NCBI GenBank assembly: GCA_023442485.1
Contig: JAEZZG010000042.1
Span: 9,304-73,303, forward strand
Reading direction: 5' to 3'
Length of the DNA stretch: 64,000 bases
Origin: Actinomycetes bacterium
GTDB lineage: Bacteria > Actinomycetota > Actinomycetes > Propionibacteriales > Propionibacteriaceae
A program made the translations under genes and the position numbers. This document shows, piece after piece, positions 44,395 through 54,000 of the stretch. How positions within the stretch are numbered: position 1 is the first letter of the stretch; each line of letters starts with the position of its first letter. Under the pieces are notes generated by a model. It did not search any database. It was not told where the DNA came from and saw nothing but the letters and a program-made list of their open reading frames with translations.

Positions 44395-45210
44395 ATGAGT
44401 AGTTCATACGACGCTACTGCCACGCAGTCAGGCGCTGACGCGGGTGAAATCGGGGTTACGTCGTCGTCTCGAACGGCAAAACCCGAGAAAACCCTCTCAG
44501 GGGTGAATACACGCGGCATAACTGGGCGCCGTTCCAGGTGGGGCAGAGGCGATCGCGTCGGAAATAACGCCGGTGACGATGGCCAGAATTCGCGCACGGT
44601 GCAAGTGGAAACAGTCCCGTCGATTAGGCCGCGCCGCAACATCAAAATGATTGTTGCTGGGCTTCTGCTGATCTGTATTGCCGGTCTCCTCGGTGGGTTG
44701 ATCTACGACACAATCACCCGGCAGACCAATGTCGTGATGATGGCGCGGACGGTGTGGCGAGGCGAAGTGATTACCTCGGCTGATCTCACCGAAGTTGCCG
44801 TGGGGAGTGTGCCCGGAGCAACGGTCCCCACCGCTGAGATCAGTTCACTTGTGGGCAAGACGGCTCAGGTTGATCTTCCAGAAAGGACTATCGTTGACCC
44901 TTCCTGGGTTGGTGAGTCGATCGCCAGGCCAGACAGCGCCATCGTGGGTTTGAAACTCAGCGCCGGGAAGTTGCCGTCGAGTCCGCTTCCTCCGGGAACC
45001 CTAGTCAAGATCGTGCAGACACCTTCGCAGGGGCAACTGGCTGATGTGGCTAGTCAGTTCAGTGTTGACGGTGTCGTGGTTACTCGTCCGGCCCTGTTGG
45101 CGGATCAGCAGACCTGGGTGATTGACGTCGCGGTTCCGATGGCCTATCTCGAAAGAGTGGCGGCGTCCGCAGCGGTAGATCAGATCGCGATCGTCAAGAT
45201 TGAGAGGTGA
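44395..45210 (+). CDS. CpaB/RcpC-like SAF-domain Tad pilus protein
   Basis: 271 residues from the ATG at 44395 with GGGGGG three bases upstream; a longer frame to 44338 is less likely. A disordered N-terminus, one membrane helix (MIVAGLLLICIAGLLGGLIY), then a SAF-type domain (VMMARTVWRGEVITSADL) and a distal beta domain. In Tad systems the SAF protein is an assembly component at the periplasmic/envelope side. It is the first gene of the pilus cluster. Confidence 0.75.
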   Translation: MSSSYDATATQSGADAGEIGVTSSSRTAKPEKTLSGVNTRGITGRRSRWGRGDRVGNNAGDDGQNSRTVQVETVPSIRPRRNIKMIVAGLLLICIAGLLGGLIYDTITRQTNVVMMARTVWRGEVITSADLTEVAVGSVPGATVPTAEISSLVGKTAQVDLPERTIVDPSWVGESIARPDSAIVGLKLSAGKLPSSPLPPGTLVKIVQTPSQGQLADVASQFSVDGVVVTRPALLADQQTWVIDVAVPMAYLERVAASAAVDQIAIVKIER

Positions 45211-45214
45211 TCAG

Positions 45215-46117
45215 ATGTTGATCGCGATCGCTTCAGTGTCGGGTTCGCCAGGTGTGACGACCACAGCAGTCGGGTTGTCGCTGGTGTGGCCGCAGCCGGT
45301 GGTGCTCGTGGACGGTGATCCGCACCCTTCCCAAGCTGTCCAGGCTGGATTCTTGTGTCGGCAGTGGGTGGAGTCGAACGGGTTGAACTCGGTGATTCAG
45401 TGGCATCGTCAAGGGGAGCCGCTGGCAAGAAACCTGGAATCCCTCTTTGTGCCGCTGGGATCGATGAGCGGGCAAGAGGCGGATTTCATTCCAGGGTTCA
45501 ATCACCCAAAAACCGCGGAGTTATTCGGCCCGGTGTGGCCGGATTTAGTTGCTGCGTTGACGCATTTTTCGGACTCGGGGCGCGACGTAATCGTCGATTG
45601 TGGACGCGTCTCGGCGTCGGGATTACCCGAGCCATTGGTTGCCGCAGCAGACCTCGTTCTCCTGGTGACGAAAACTAGCTTGCCAGCGCTGGCCGCCTTG
45701 CAAATCCATCAAGGCGAGCTAATGAACCAGATTTCGCTGCACCACAAATCGCTGAAGCTGGTGTTGAGTGGTGGAGGGAAACCCTATTCGCGGACAGAAA
45801 TCGAAAGGCAGTTTGGCCTCGGTGTGATCGGGGAGGTTATTCACGACCCGGCGAAAGCTGCTGTGTTGAGTGAGGGAAGGCCGGCGTCGTCGAGATTCTC
45901 TAGATCGAAACTAGTCAGCGACTACGTCAAACTCGCAGACGAGATTAAAGGGCTTCTGACGCAGCAACGCGACCGAATCGGAGTGAGCCCCAACGTGCTT
46001 GCCAAGGTGGAAGCAAACCCTGAGATGACCACCCGCCGTGACCGAGTGGGACCAGACGGCGCGGACGTCGAATCCGTTGCAGACGGGGTCGGGGAGGACG
46101 TCCATGTTCACTCGTAG
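45215..46117 (+). CDS. CpaE/TadZ-like MinD-type protein of the Tad cluster
   Basis: 300 residues. A MinD/ParA-type fold protein that positions the pilus machine. The would-be Walker A reads SVSGSPGVTTTAVGLSL: the Lys residues needed for normal nucleotide hydrolysis are missing; the second strand VVLVDGDPHPSQAV and a later VIVDCG correspond to the switch regions. Start at ATG 45215, four bases past the upstream stop; a longer frame at 45200 overlaps it. It may bind nucleotide weakly or not at all. Overlaps the start of the next ATPase gene. Confidence 0.7.
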   Translation: MLIAIASVSGSPGVTTTAVGLSLVWPQPVVLVDGDPHPSQAVQAGFLCRQWVESNGLNSVIQWHRQGEPLARNLESLFVPLGSMSGQEADFIPGFNHPKTAELFGPVWPDLVAALTHFSDSGRDVIVDCGRVSASGLPEPLVAAADLVLLVTKTSLPALAALQIHQGELMNQISLHHKSLKLVLSGGGKPYSRTEIERQFGLGVIGEVIHDPAKAAVLSEGRPASSRFSRSKLVSDYVKLADEIKGLLTQQRDRIGVSPNVLAKVEANPEMTTRRDRVGPDGADVESVADGVGEDVHVHS

Positions 46118-47897
46118 GATGATGCCTTGGAAACCTGAGGCCACACAAAATGAGGTTCCCAACCTCGAACGGGCCTTGCAGCCGCTGCGCGTCACCGATT
46201 CTAATCTAGGCCACATCTCAGCGCTGAACCCGGTTGGGCTCGTCGAGCCGGGATTGATCGAAGTTACCGAGATTGACGAACCGGTAGCAGAAGTCGAAAT
46301 CGACACCGAGGAAGAACCGGCAGATCGCCTAGCTGTGGCGGCGAGAACTGAAGCTGTGGAAGATCGCCAAGATGAGGGCGAAACGGCGATCAATCAGGTC
46401 ATGAAGCCAAGTCAGCGCGGCTCTGCACGGGAGCGAGGGTATCTCAGTGTCGGCGGCGCCCTCTGGGGGCGTGCAACACCGACGCAACAGCCAGATGTGT
46501 CGGCAAGGGCCACACGTCCTCGACGCGCGATTGACTGGGACCAGGAGAAATCTGAGCAGACTAGCGAACCAGACAAGGCCGCGTCTACTTCGACCGCCAG
46601 CTCACACTACGCCGAGGTGGTGTCATGGCCAGAGGTGTTTTCATTACGTCAAGAGGTGGCGAAACGAATCGCAGAGTTATCCCATCAATGGGCGGTCGAT
46701 CACGGTGTGCCGATGCCGGAGATGGATCGACGTCTGCTCGGCAGGTCCGTAATCCGGGAGACCGTGCGAAGTCATGCGGAGCAACTCAGCAATTCGGGAA
46801 CCGCCTGGTGGACTCGCGAGACCGAGCATTTCTACGCTTTGGCCCTCGAGGACGCGATCTTCGGCTATGGCAGGATGCAGCCACTCTTTGACATCGAGGA
46901 TGCCGAAAACATCGAGATTCACGGCTGGGATTGTGTGACCGTTCAATATGCAGATGGATGCCGCGAATCCTTCCCGCCGGTCGCTGAATCTGACCAAGAG
47001 CTTGTCCAGCAAATCAGATTCCTCGCTGAGAATGCCGACCCGCCGCGTCCCTTCGACGACGCGCACCCCATCGTCACTGTCGCCTTGGGCGCAAAGTTTC
47101 GACTTCATGCGATCGGGTTTGGTCTCGCCGATCGTCCATCTGTGGTGATCAGACAGCATCTCCTCACGGACGTTTCTTTGACCGATTTAGCTCAGCGCAA
47201 AATGATGCCCGAACGGGTTGCAAAACTGTTGCGTTCGGCTGTGGTTGGGAGACATTCGATGGTGATCTCTGGCGACCAGGGCGCCGGCAAGACGACATTG
47301 CTTCGAGCCCTGATCGACGCCATTCCGGAGACAGAGAGATTCGGCACCCTCGAAACCGACTACGAATTGCTAACCCACCTCCAGCCGCAGCGAAGAAATA
47401 TGGTCGCCCTGCAAGCGCGAGTGGGTATGGGAGAGGCTATCGCAGGGCGGAGACTTGGGGACTTCACCGTCGCTGACTTGTTGCCTGAGGCCTTGCGTCA
47501 AAACCTGTCTCGCCTCATCGTCGGTGAGGTTCGCGGCGACGAGGCAGGCGCCATGTTTGAAGCCATGCAGGCAGGGGCGGGGACCTTGTCGACCACCCAC
47601 TCCCACTCGGCGTCATCAACCATTGATCGACTCGCAGGACGCGTCGCCCAAGGAAGGGTGATGACGATGGAAGAGGCTTACCGCCAGATCGCCCACAACA
47701 TATCATTGCTGATCCATGTTCGGCTTCGCGACAACACCTACTGCGGGGGAGCGCGGGTGCGTTTCATCTCGGAGATTCGCGCACTCACCGGGGCGATTGA
47801 ATCTGGACGTCCGGTCACTCACCTGGTGTATCAGGCAGATGACGACGGGGAACTGGCCTTCTTCGATCCGGCATGGTCACACGGTGGTCGATCATGA
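46104..47897 (+). CDS. CpaF/TadA secretion ATPase
   Basis: 597 residues from ATG 46104 (GGGGAGG upstream). Residues 1-200 are a divergent, mostly disordered extension; the C-terminal 400 form the secretion ATPase, with an N-terminal helical region (DAIFGYGRMQPLFDIEDAE), Walker A VISGDQGAGKTTLLRALI, the Asp-box (FGTLETDYELLTHL) and VGEVRGDEAGAMFEAMQ. It powers pilin assembly and retraction as a hexamer at the membrane. The start overlaps the upstream gene; the stop overlaps the next (ATGA). Confidence 0.92.
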   Translation: MFTRRMMPWKPEATQNEVPNLERALQPLRVTDSNLGHISALNPVGLVEPGLIEVTEIDEPVAEVEIDTEEEPADRLAVAARTEAVEDRQDEGETAINQVMKPSQRGSARERGYLSVGGALWGRATPTQQPDVSARATRPRRAIDWDQEKSEQTSEPDKAASTSTASSHYAEVVSWPEVFSLRQEVAKRIAELSHQWAVDHGVPMPEMDRRLLGRSVIRETVRSHAEQLSNSGTAWWTRETEHFYALALEDAIFGYGRMQPLFDIEDAENIEIHGWDCVTVQYADGCRESFPPVAESDQELVQQIRFLAENADPPRPFDDAHPIVTVALGAKFRLHAIGFGLADRPSVVIRQHLLTDVSLTDLAQRKMMPERVAKLLRSAVVGRHSMVISGDQGAGKTTLLRALIDAIPETERFGTLETDYELLTHLQPQRRNMVALQARVGMGEAIAGRRLGDFTVADLLPEALRQNLSRLIVGEVRGDEAGAMFEAMQAGAGTLSTTHSHSASSTIDRLAGRVAQGRVMTMEEAYRQIAHNISLLIHVRLRDNTYCGGARVRFISEIRALTGAIESGRPVTHLVYQADDDGELAFFDPAWSHGGRS

Positions 47898-48757
47898 CTA
47901 GAGCAATGGGTGCCGCAGTGATGATCATGGCGACGGCAGGTGTGATCTTGGTGGTGGCGGGTCTGATCCCGAGGGTATCTAGCCCGCCGCGCTCACACCG
48001 ACGCGGCCTCGCACCGCTGCAACGGTCTCTGACCAGGTTTTTGTCGAATCGTCTTGTCGTCGTGGGGGTCGCTGCTGGTTTCGTGTGCTATCTGTGGACT
48101 ACCTGGCCGCTGATGCTGGTGGTAGTTCCCCTGGGTGTGGTGATCGTCCCGAGGCTACTGGCAAAACCGGATAACGACGATATCGCGCTGCTCGAAGCTC
48201 TTGACCGTTGGGTCAGATTGATCAAAGCCTCCGTCATGACCGGCAAGTCGGTGGCTGACGCCGTGCGCGCAACCAGAGGTCAAGTTCCGGCAGTGTTGCA
48301 GCGTCACGTCAATCTGGTGCTGGATAGGCTATCTGCTAGATGGACCCTGCGCGACGCCCTTCTATCTATGGCAGACGAGCTTGGCTCTGCGGACGCTGAC
48401 GCGATTCTGGCGGCGTTGATTCTCGCGGCTGACCGTGGTGGCACCGGCGCCTCCGCTGCCATGACCGCTTTGTCTGACAACACTTTCGACCAGCTCAAAG
48501 CATGGCGCGATATCGAAGCCGAACGGGCCAAGCCTCGAATCGTGGTTCGCCAAGTCACCATGATTACAGCAGTGGTGATCGGCGGGTCCCTCTTGTTGGG
48601 CGGGTCGTTCTTTGCGCCCTACGGCACCCCGATTGGGCAGCTTCTGTTAGCTGGCTTGATGTTTGCCTATCTGGGGTCGCTGGTGTGGCTGCGCAGGCTC
48701 ACCATTCCTAGACGGCGAGCGAGGATTCTGATTTCCGGGCAGTTTGGGGCGGTGTGA
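47894..48757 (+). CDS. TadB-like inner-membrane platform protein
   Basis: 287 residues. Two membrane segments near the N-terminus, then a T2SSF cytoplasmic helical domain (LDRWVRLIKASVMTGKSV ... LLSMADELGSADADAILAAL), and two C-terminal membrane helices (TMITAVVIGGSLLLGGSFF and following). It is the platform that couples the CpaF ATPase to pilin. The start ATGA overlaps cpaF. The tadC gene follows after 7 bases. Confidence 0.8.
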   Translation: MTRAMGAAVMIMATAGVILVVAGLIPRVSSPPRSHRRGLAPLQRSLTRFLSNRLVVVGVAAGFVCYLWTTWPLMLVVVPLGVVIVPRLLAKPDNDDIALLEALDRWVRLIKASVMTGKSVADAVRATRGQVPAVLQRHVNLVLDRLSARWTLRDALLSMADELGSADADAILAALILAADRGGTGASAAMTALSDNTFDQLKAWRDIEAERAKPRIVVRQVTMITAVVIGGSLLLGGSFFAPYGTPIGQLLLAGLMFAYLGSLVWLRRLTIPRRRARILISGQFGAV

Positions 48758-48764
48758 GTTAGCT

Positions 48765-49646
48765 ATGAGCGACAAAGTTATGGCCATCACCGCCGCTTGT
48801 TGTTTGAGTGCCGGCATCGTCCTGATCGTCTATGCGTTGGCTTATCGGGCGTCCAGGCTTGGCGATGCCCTGGAGCGGTTACGCACACCGGTTACTGCGG
48901 TTCAGCGCCTTGAAGAACCCGAAACCTCGGTGGAGAGATTCTTGTGGGAACGCACGCGCGGCTTGGCTGTCTTGATTCCAGCGACGACCAGGAAACGCCT
49001 GCAGATACAGGGTCGGTCCCTCTCTGATTTTCTCGTGGAGAAGATCGCCTTCGCGATTATCGGTGTGGTAACACCTGCAGTGATGTCAGGAATTCTGCAG
49101 TCAGCGGGCCTAGTCAACTCGGCGTTGCCATATCTTTCGTCGTTACTGATCGGCGTCGCCGCATTCTTCCTTCCAGACGTGAAGTTACGGATGGGATCTA
49201 AGGCACGGATAGCCGACACTGCCGAATCCTTGCTGACCTACTTTGACTTGATCGTCCTGGAGCGACTCTCCAACAAGTCCGCCACCCAATCCCTGCATGC
49301 TGCAGCCAATCTTTTGGATTCGCCCTTCTTCGTCGAGATTCGCGCTTGTCTCGAAAACGCCAGGCTTCAACAGCGTCCACCGTGGGACGATCTGACCGCC
49401 TTGGCGCAAGAATGGGAGCAGCCCGAACTGGCCGACATCGTCGATGTGATGAAGCTTGACGAACAGGGTGCAGCGCTGTCGGAGACCTTGCGCTCCAGGG
49501 TTGCGGAGTTACGCAACAACCAACTGATGGCGATGAAGGTCGATGCCCAGAAGATCTCCGAGCGAATGTCGTTGCCGATGGTGATACCGGCAATGATCTT
49601 CGCGGCTGTGTTCTTGATTCCTCCGCTTTTGAGGATGACCGGATGA
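48765..49646 (+). CDS. TadC-like inner-membrane platform protein
   Basis: 293 residues. Same family as TadB: a membrane helix at residues 5-25, two near 95-135, a T2SSF helical domain (LSDFLVEKIAFAI...; LQQRPPWDDLTALAQEWEQP) and a final helix (LPMVIPAMIFAAVFLIPPLL). Paralogous platform subunit that completes the Tad machine. Its TGA is shared with the ATG of the micro-ORF at 49643. Confidence 0.8.
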   Translation: MSDKVMAITAACCLSAGIVLIVYALAYRASRLGDALERLRTPVTAVQRLEEPETSVERFLWERTRGLAVLIPATTRKRLQIQGRSLSDFLVEKIAFAIIGVVTPAVMSGILQSAGLVNSALPYLSSLLIGVAAFFLPDVKLRMGSKARIADTAESLLTYFDLIVLERLSNKSATQSLHAAANLLDSPFFVEIRACLENARLQQRPPWDDLTALAQEWEQPELADIVDVMKLDEQGAALSETLRSRVAELRNNQLMAMKVDAQKISERMSLPMVIPAMIFAAVFLIPPLLRMTG

Positions 49647-49795
49647 TGCAGGAGTTTCCGCGCAGCCACTTCCTACAACACGTCTACAACAGGCATCGCA
49701 AGAAACGCCAGGTAGGTAAAAGCCGTGTCAATACCGGCAATGTTTTCCGCAGTGGTGGTCAACTGTGGGGACAGCAGAAAAGGAGAAACCCATGA
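49643..49795 (+). CDS. 50-residue basic micro-protein between tadC and flp
   Basis: ATG at 49643 overlaps the tadC stop (ATGA at 49643-49646), and the TGA at 49793-49795 overlaps the flp start (ATG 49792). The predicted protein is 50 residues, basic, with a MMQEFPRSHFLQHVYNRHRK start and no membrane segment or known motif. The double overlap means the reading frame is used as a bridge for translational coupling, or it is a true small gene. AAAAGGAG before the flp start lies inside it. Function unknown. Confidence 0.5.
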   Translation: MMQEFPRSHFLQHVYNRHRKKRQVGKSRVNTGNVFRSGGQLWGQQKRRNP

Positions 49796-49998
49796 AGAAG
49801 TTACAAATCGTGATTGGCTGGATGATCGCTTTGGCGGTGGCGACGATGTCGTGGACGAGAAAGCTGGGGGAGAAGCGAGATGAGCGCGGAATCTCGCAGT
49901 CAACAGAGAACGCGATTCTGCTTGCCGGAGCGGTCGCCATTGCTGGAATCGTGATCGCAGCGATCACCGCATACGTCAAGTCACGGATGCCGCAGTAA
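49792..49998 (+). CDS. Flp-type pilin (small, type IVb)
   Basis: 68 residues from ATG 49792 with AAGGAG upstream. A basic N-terminal part with a weak hydrophobic segment is followed by ERGISQSTENAILLAGAVAI: a processing-site-like Gly, a Glu five residues on, and a long hydrophobic helix, the pattern of Flp pilin subunits cleaved by a TadV-type peptidase. It would form the pilus shaft. No TadV peptidase is visible in this window. Confidence 0.7.
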   Translation: MKKLQIVIGWMIALAVATMSWTRKLGEKRDERGISQSTENAILLAGAVAIAGIVIAAITAYVKSRMPQ

Positions 49999-50013
49999 GC
50001 CGGTGTAAGCGAC

Positions 50014-50439
50014 GTGGTGACTACTGTTCGCCAGCGTCGGGCAGGGTCTACGACGAATCCAGGGGAGCCAACGAGCCGCAGTCGACGTGAGAGAGGCCTG
50101 TCTGAATCTGTGCAGTGGACCATTCTCGCCCCGGCTTTCTTTGCCTTGTTGTTCACCGTCATTCAGGTGGGGATATGGCTTCACGGTCGAACCGCTGCCT
50201 CCCAGGCCGCCCGGGCTGGAGCCGAAACTGTGGTGCTGACGGCACACGTCTCCAACTCTCACCAGAGAGGCCAACGCGATGCGGAAACCATCGCCCGTGA
50301 AGCTGGATTGAAGAATCTCGACGTCCGCATCGAAGAGACGCGCGGATTCGTGACCGTCACCGTCAAGGCCACGGTAACCCTGGTCTTCCCGAATGAAATC
50401 CCTGTGGCAGCATCCGCAACCTTGCCGAAGGAGCCGTAA
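50014..50439 (+). CDS. TadE-like pseudopilin
   Basis: 141 residues. A disordered basic N-terminus (about 1-30), then RGLSESVQWTILAPAFFALL, a hydrophobic segment with the TadE-type E(x)6 layout, and an extracytoplasmic beta domain (RGFVTVTVKATVTLVFP). Such TadE/TadF pseudopilins are minor pilus components. GTG start at 50014 with weak ribosome site; the stop TAA overlaps the next ATG (TAATG). Confidence 0.7.
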   Translation: MVTTVRQRRAGSTTNPGEPTSRSRRERGLSESVQWTILAPAFFALLFTVIQVGIWLHGRTAASQAARAGAETVVLTAHVSNSHQRGQRDAETIAREAGLKNLDVRIEETRGFVTVTVKATVTLVFPNEIPVAASATLPKEP

Positions 50440-50897
50440 TGGTGGGTCGATTGAGAACCTTTGGACGGTGGAGCCGCCGTCATGAACCCTGTCGCGGCTA
50501 CGCCTCGGTTGAGATCACCCTACTGGCACCTGCGTTGATCCTGGTGATGGCGATCACCGTCTTCGGATGGCGGATTTACACTGCGCGGTCCGAGCTGAGT
50601 GCCGCTGCGCAATCAGCGGCGCGGGCAGTGTCGCAGTATCCGGCCAGCGCTTCAGATCAGTGGGTGGAGAAGATCGTCAAAAGTAACCTGGCTAATGCCG
50701 GGCTGAACTGTGTCGATCTCGACGTCAGGTTCGTTGTCGATCCCTATCGGAAGCCAGGTGTGACCCGCAAGGTCACGGTTGATGTGTCGTGCACGCTCAG
50801 TTTCCAGGACCTCTTGATTCCTGGGATTCCCGGAACCAAAACATTCACCGGCCAGGCCATCCAGCCGGTGGATCGTCTGATCAGTCATGGCAGATAG
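50439..50897 (+). CDS. Second TadE-like pseudopilin
   Basis: 152 residues. RGYASVEITLLAPALILVMA is the hydrophobic pseudopilin helix with conserved Glu; the extracytoplasmic part has a Cys pair (LNCVDLD/VSCTLSF). The start overlaps the upstream TAA, so it is translationally coupled. Together the two genes likely act as minor pilin or tip subunits. Confidence 0.7.
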   Translation: MVGRLRTFGRWSRRHEPCRGYASVEITLLAPALILVMAITVFGWRIYTARSELSAAAQSAARAVSQYPASASDQWVEKIVKSNLANAGLNCVDLDVRFVVDPYRKPGVTRKVTVDVSCTLSFQDLLIPGIPGTKTFTGQAIQPVDRLISHGR

Positions 50898-50914
50898 GGC
50901 AGAAAGGAAATGAC

Positions 50915-51007
50915 GTGAGAGCTCAAAAACGGCTGTGGAAAACCCGAGATTGGGTGCGCCGAACACCGATAGTAAGAGGTGAACAAAGCTCAACCCCGAC
51001 GACATAG
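50915..51007 (+). CDS. 30-residue basic ORF (leader or TadG remnant)
   Basis: A GTG at 50915 has AAGGAA nearby and opens a 30-codon frame of basic residues (MRAQKRLWKTRDWVRR...), ending at TAG 51007, nine bases before the next gene. It could be a leader peptide, or what remains of the N-terminus of a TadG-like gene. No motif decides it. Confidence 0.3.
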   Translation: MRAQKRLWKTRDWVRRTPIVRGEQSSTPTT

Positions 51008-51015
51008 GAGCCCTC

Positions 51016-54000
51016 GTGAGGAAGGTTGCGATGCCAAGACGTTTCGCGCCCGATGACCAGCCGACAGGCTTCTCGGCTGCGATGGTGAAGCTGGGGCGCG
51101 CACTCGGCTCACTGGCGGTACTCGCATTTCTCGTCGCAGGAATCCCGCTGCTATTGGCCAAGATCGGCAGGGTCGATCTCTTCACTCAGTTGTTTCAGGT
51201 GGACTTCTGGGCTAGCCGAGACAATGGTGCCCTCATCCTCATTGTCCTCACTGCGGTGTCTTGGCTGGCTTGGGCTTATCTCATGGTAGGCCTGATCTGC
51301 GAGGTCATCACTGCCGTGACTCGATCAAAGAGCAGGGTCTATCTTCCCGGGCTTGACTGGGTTAGGCCAATACTGTCCACCCTTGTCATCACCGCATTTG
51401 GCCTGGTTCAGTTGAATCCCTCCCTCGGCGGGTCGGCTCCGGTTCCCGCCAACCCCATCATGGCAAGTAGCGCTGTCGACGACGCTGATCATCGCGACTA
51501 TCTACTCGACGTCACCGGTTCCACATCGAAGTTCCGCGACGTCGCCGCCGACCCGGCCACCGGCGAAGAAACATCCAGCACGGCAACCATCGCCACACCA
51601 ACCCCAAGCCGGGACGCTGTCGCACCGGCACCGGCAAATCCGCAAGAGTCCAACACGGAAGCTAAGACTGGCGAAAGGCAGTGGAAAGACCACATCGTCT
51701 CCGTTTCCGAAGACCTGTGGAGCCTAGCGGAGGAATACCTCGGCGATGGGGCGTTGTGGCGAGAGATTGTGGCAGCCAATGACACCCAACTACTTGACCC
51801 ACTCCGGCAACTGACACCCGGCACTGTGCTACACATCCCGGTAGCGCCCGGGTCCATTCACTACCGGCCTGCGGCAGATCAGGGAACCTCGCCGAGTCAG
51901 GTGGCAGTGGAGAAATCCCCGAGCCCGGGCCACGACGCGAACCCCGCCGCTGAGCCCTCACCGTCAGCGGCCGTCACCCCTCAGGCTGAACCCGACAAAT
52001 CCAACCCAGATTCAGCCGTCGGTGAGGAAAAGGTGGCACAGATCTCAGTCCAAGGCACGGTCAGTGCTGGATCAGATGTGGCGAGTCCTTCAAGAGAGAA
52101 CACAGTCACCGTGGTTCGTGGGGATTCTCTTTCTATCCTCGCCGAGCGCTACCTCGGCCAGCCGGATCGATGGCCAGAGATATACCAGCTCAATAAGGGC
52201 CAAATTGCTGATCCGAATCTGATCCTGCCCGGTCAGGTCCTGAAACTTCCGGCACCGACCACGACGGCATCATCGGATCGCGCATCGAGCCCGGGCATGT
52301 CTCTGCCAAGCACCGGATACGCCCCCGAACTCACACAGATGTCAAACACCAGCGGGTCAGCCAGCGTTGAATCTGCCACAAAGGTCTCCAAATGGGTGGA
52401 CGGGTTGGGACCGTCCCTTGCCGCAGGCCTGGTTTCTCTCCTCGCAGCTAGGAGGACGATTCAGCTTCGCCATCGCCGAGTAGGACAGCGCATCCGGCCC
52501 CGCTCGATCCAGGCCGATCTGATTCATTCCGAGCTGCGTCGGGTCGCAGCCACACCGGAGGTAGACACCTCGGTGTTGGCGGCAGGCAGTGTTGTCCTCG
52601 GATACCGCCGAGACAAGACCCGGGTAGAAACCAATGTCGAGCACAACCGGATCACCTACATCCACGGGCCAGACGCAGAGGCTGCCGATCTGATCTCCGG
52701 AGTGATCGCGGGATTATTGTGTGCAGACTGGAATCAACAACTCAAAGTCTGCGTAGTCGGATCGCTAGGCGAGTGGGTGACTGGCCTCGACGACGCCAGG
52801 GTAGTCACGGTCGAGCAAACCGTAGTCGGACTTGCCCGTCTTGCCGGGACAGTCGCAGCTCGCAAGGCCCATCTACCGCCGTCAACGACACTTAGCCAGC
52901 TACGCGCAAACCCCGACACGGCTGAGGCCTGGGCGAGTGAGATCTACGTTTTCACAGAGCACCTCACCAATAGCCAAGACGATCAACTCCACTCCCTGCT
53001 AGCCGCCGACTTGGGGATCGGCGCAGTCGTCTTGGGAACCGTCGATAACCCATCAAGGCCGGGTGACGTCGATGACAATGGAAGGCACAAGAATCACTCG
53101 GCGCTGGCAGTGACCGCTGGTGGGAGACAGCTTCTCCCCACAGATGTAAAACCGCAGTTGGTGCGCGGCCCGGTGCGGCAAGCCGTCACAGATCTGGTGG
53201 CCAATACGAGTGATGATGCAGTGGAGAAGGCGTGGTGGTGGCGAGGTTCGGTACACGAGCCTAAGGTTGAGCCGCAGTCGGCCCACAGTCGTCACTCCTT
53301 AGCAGTTGCCGACATTGTTATCCCCCACCCTCAAGTTCGCATCCTTGGACCGATTGAGTTAGTCGGCGCAAAGGGGGAAGCCCCTAGTAAGGCCGCCAAA
53401 CAATGCATCGAGTATTGCGCCTGGATTTTAGAGAACCCAAACCAGTCGGCAATCGCGATGACGAATGCGCTCTTGGTCGCCGAGGGTACCCGGAGGTCGA
53501 ATATGAGTCGGCTCCGTTCCTGGCTTGGGACGAATCCCGACGATGGGCAACGCTATCTCCCCGACGCCTATTCGGGACGAATCACGTTGCACCCTGATGT
53601 CACCTCGGATTGGGGCAATCTCTGTGACCTGGTGAAGCCCGGCGTCAACGTGTGCGGGGACGAGGCACTCGTGAAGGCGCTCAGCCTCGTGAGAGGCGCG
53701 CCCTTGGCTGACGCAAGCCCTGGGCAGTGGCATTGGGCGGAGAGTTTGCGGATCGACGCGGCGTCAATCGTCCGCGACATCGGTGTCGTCATGGGTCAAC
53801 GATTCTTAGAAAAAGGCAACATTGATCAAGCCAGGTGGGCTGTGAGTCAGGCCCTGGTTGCCTCACCTGGAGATGAGAAATTGCTGTGTCTGAGGATTGA
53901 AACCGAGACCGCTGCAGGGAATCGCGAAGGGGTGGAGCGGTTGGTTAGCCAAGTCATGCGGCAAGCCAAGATCATCGGTATCGATCTCGATGACGACACC

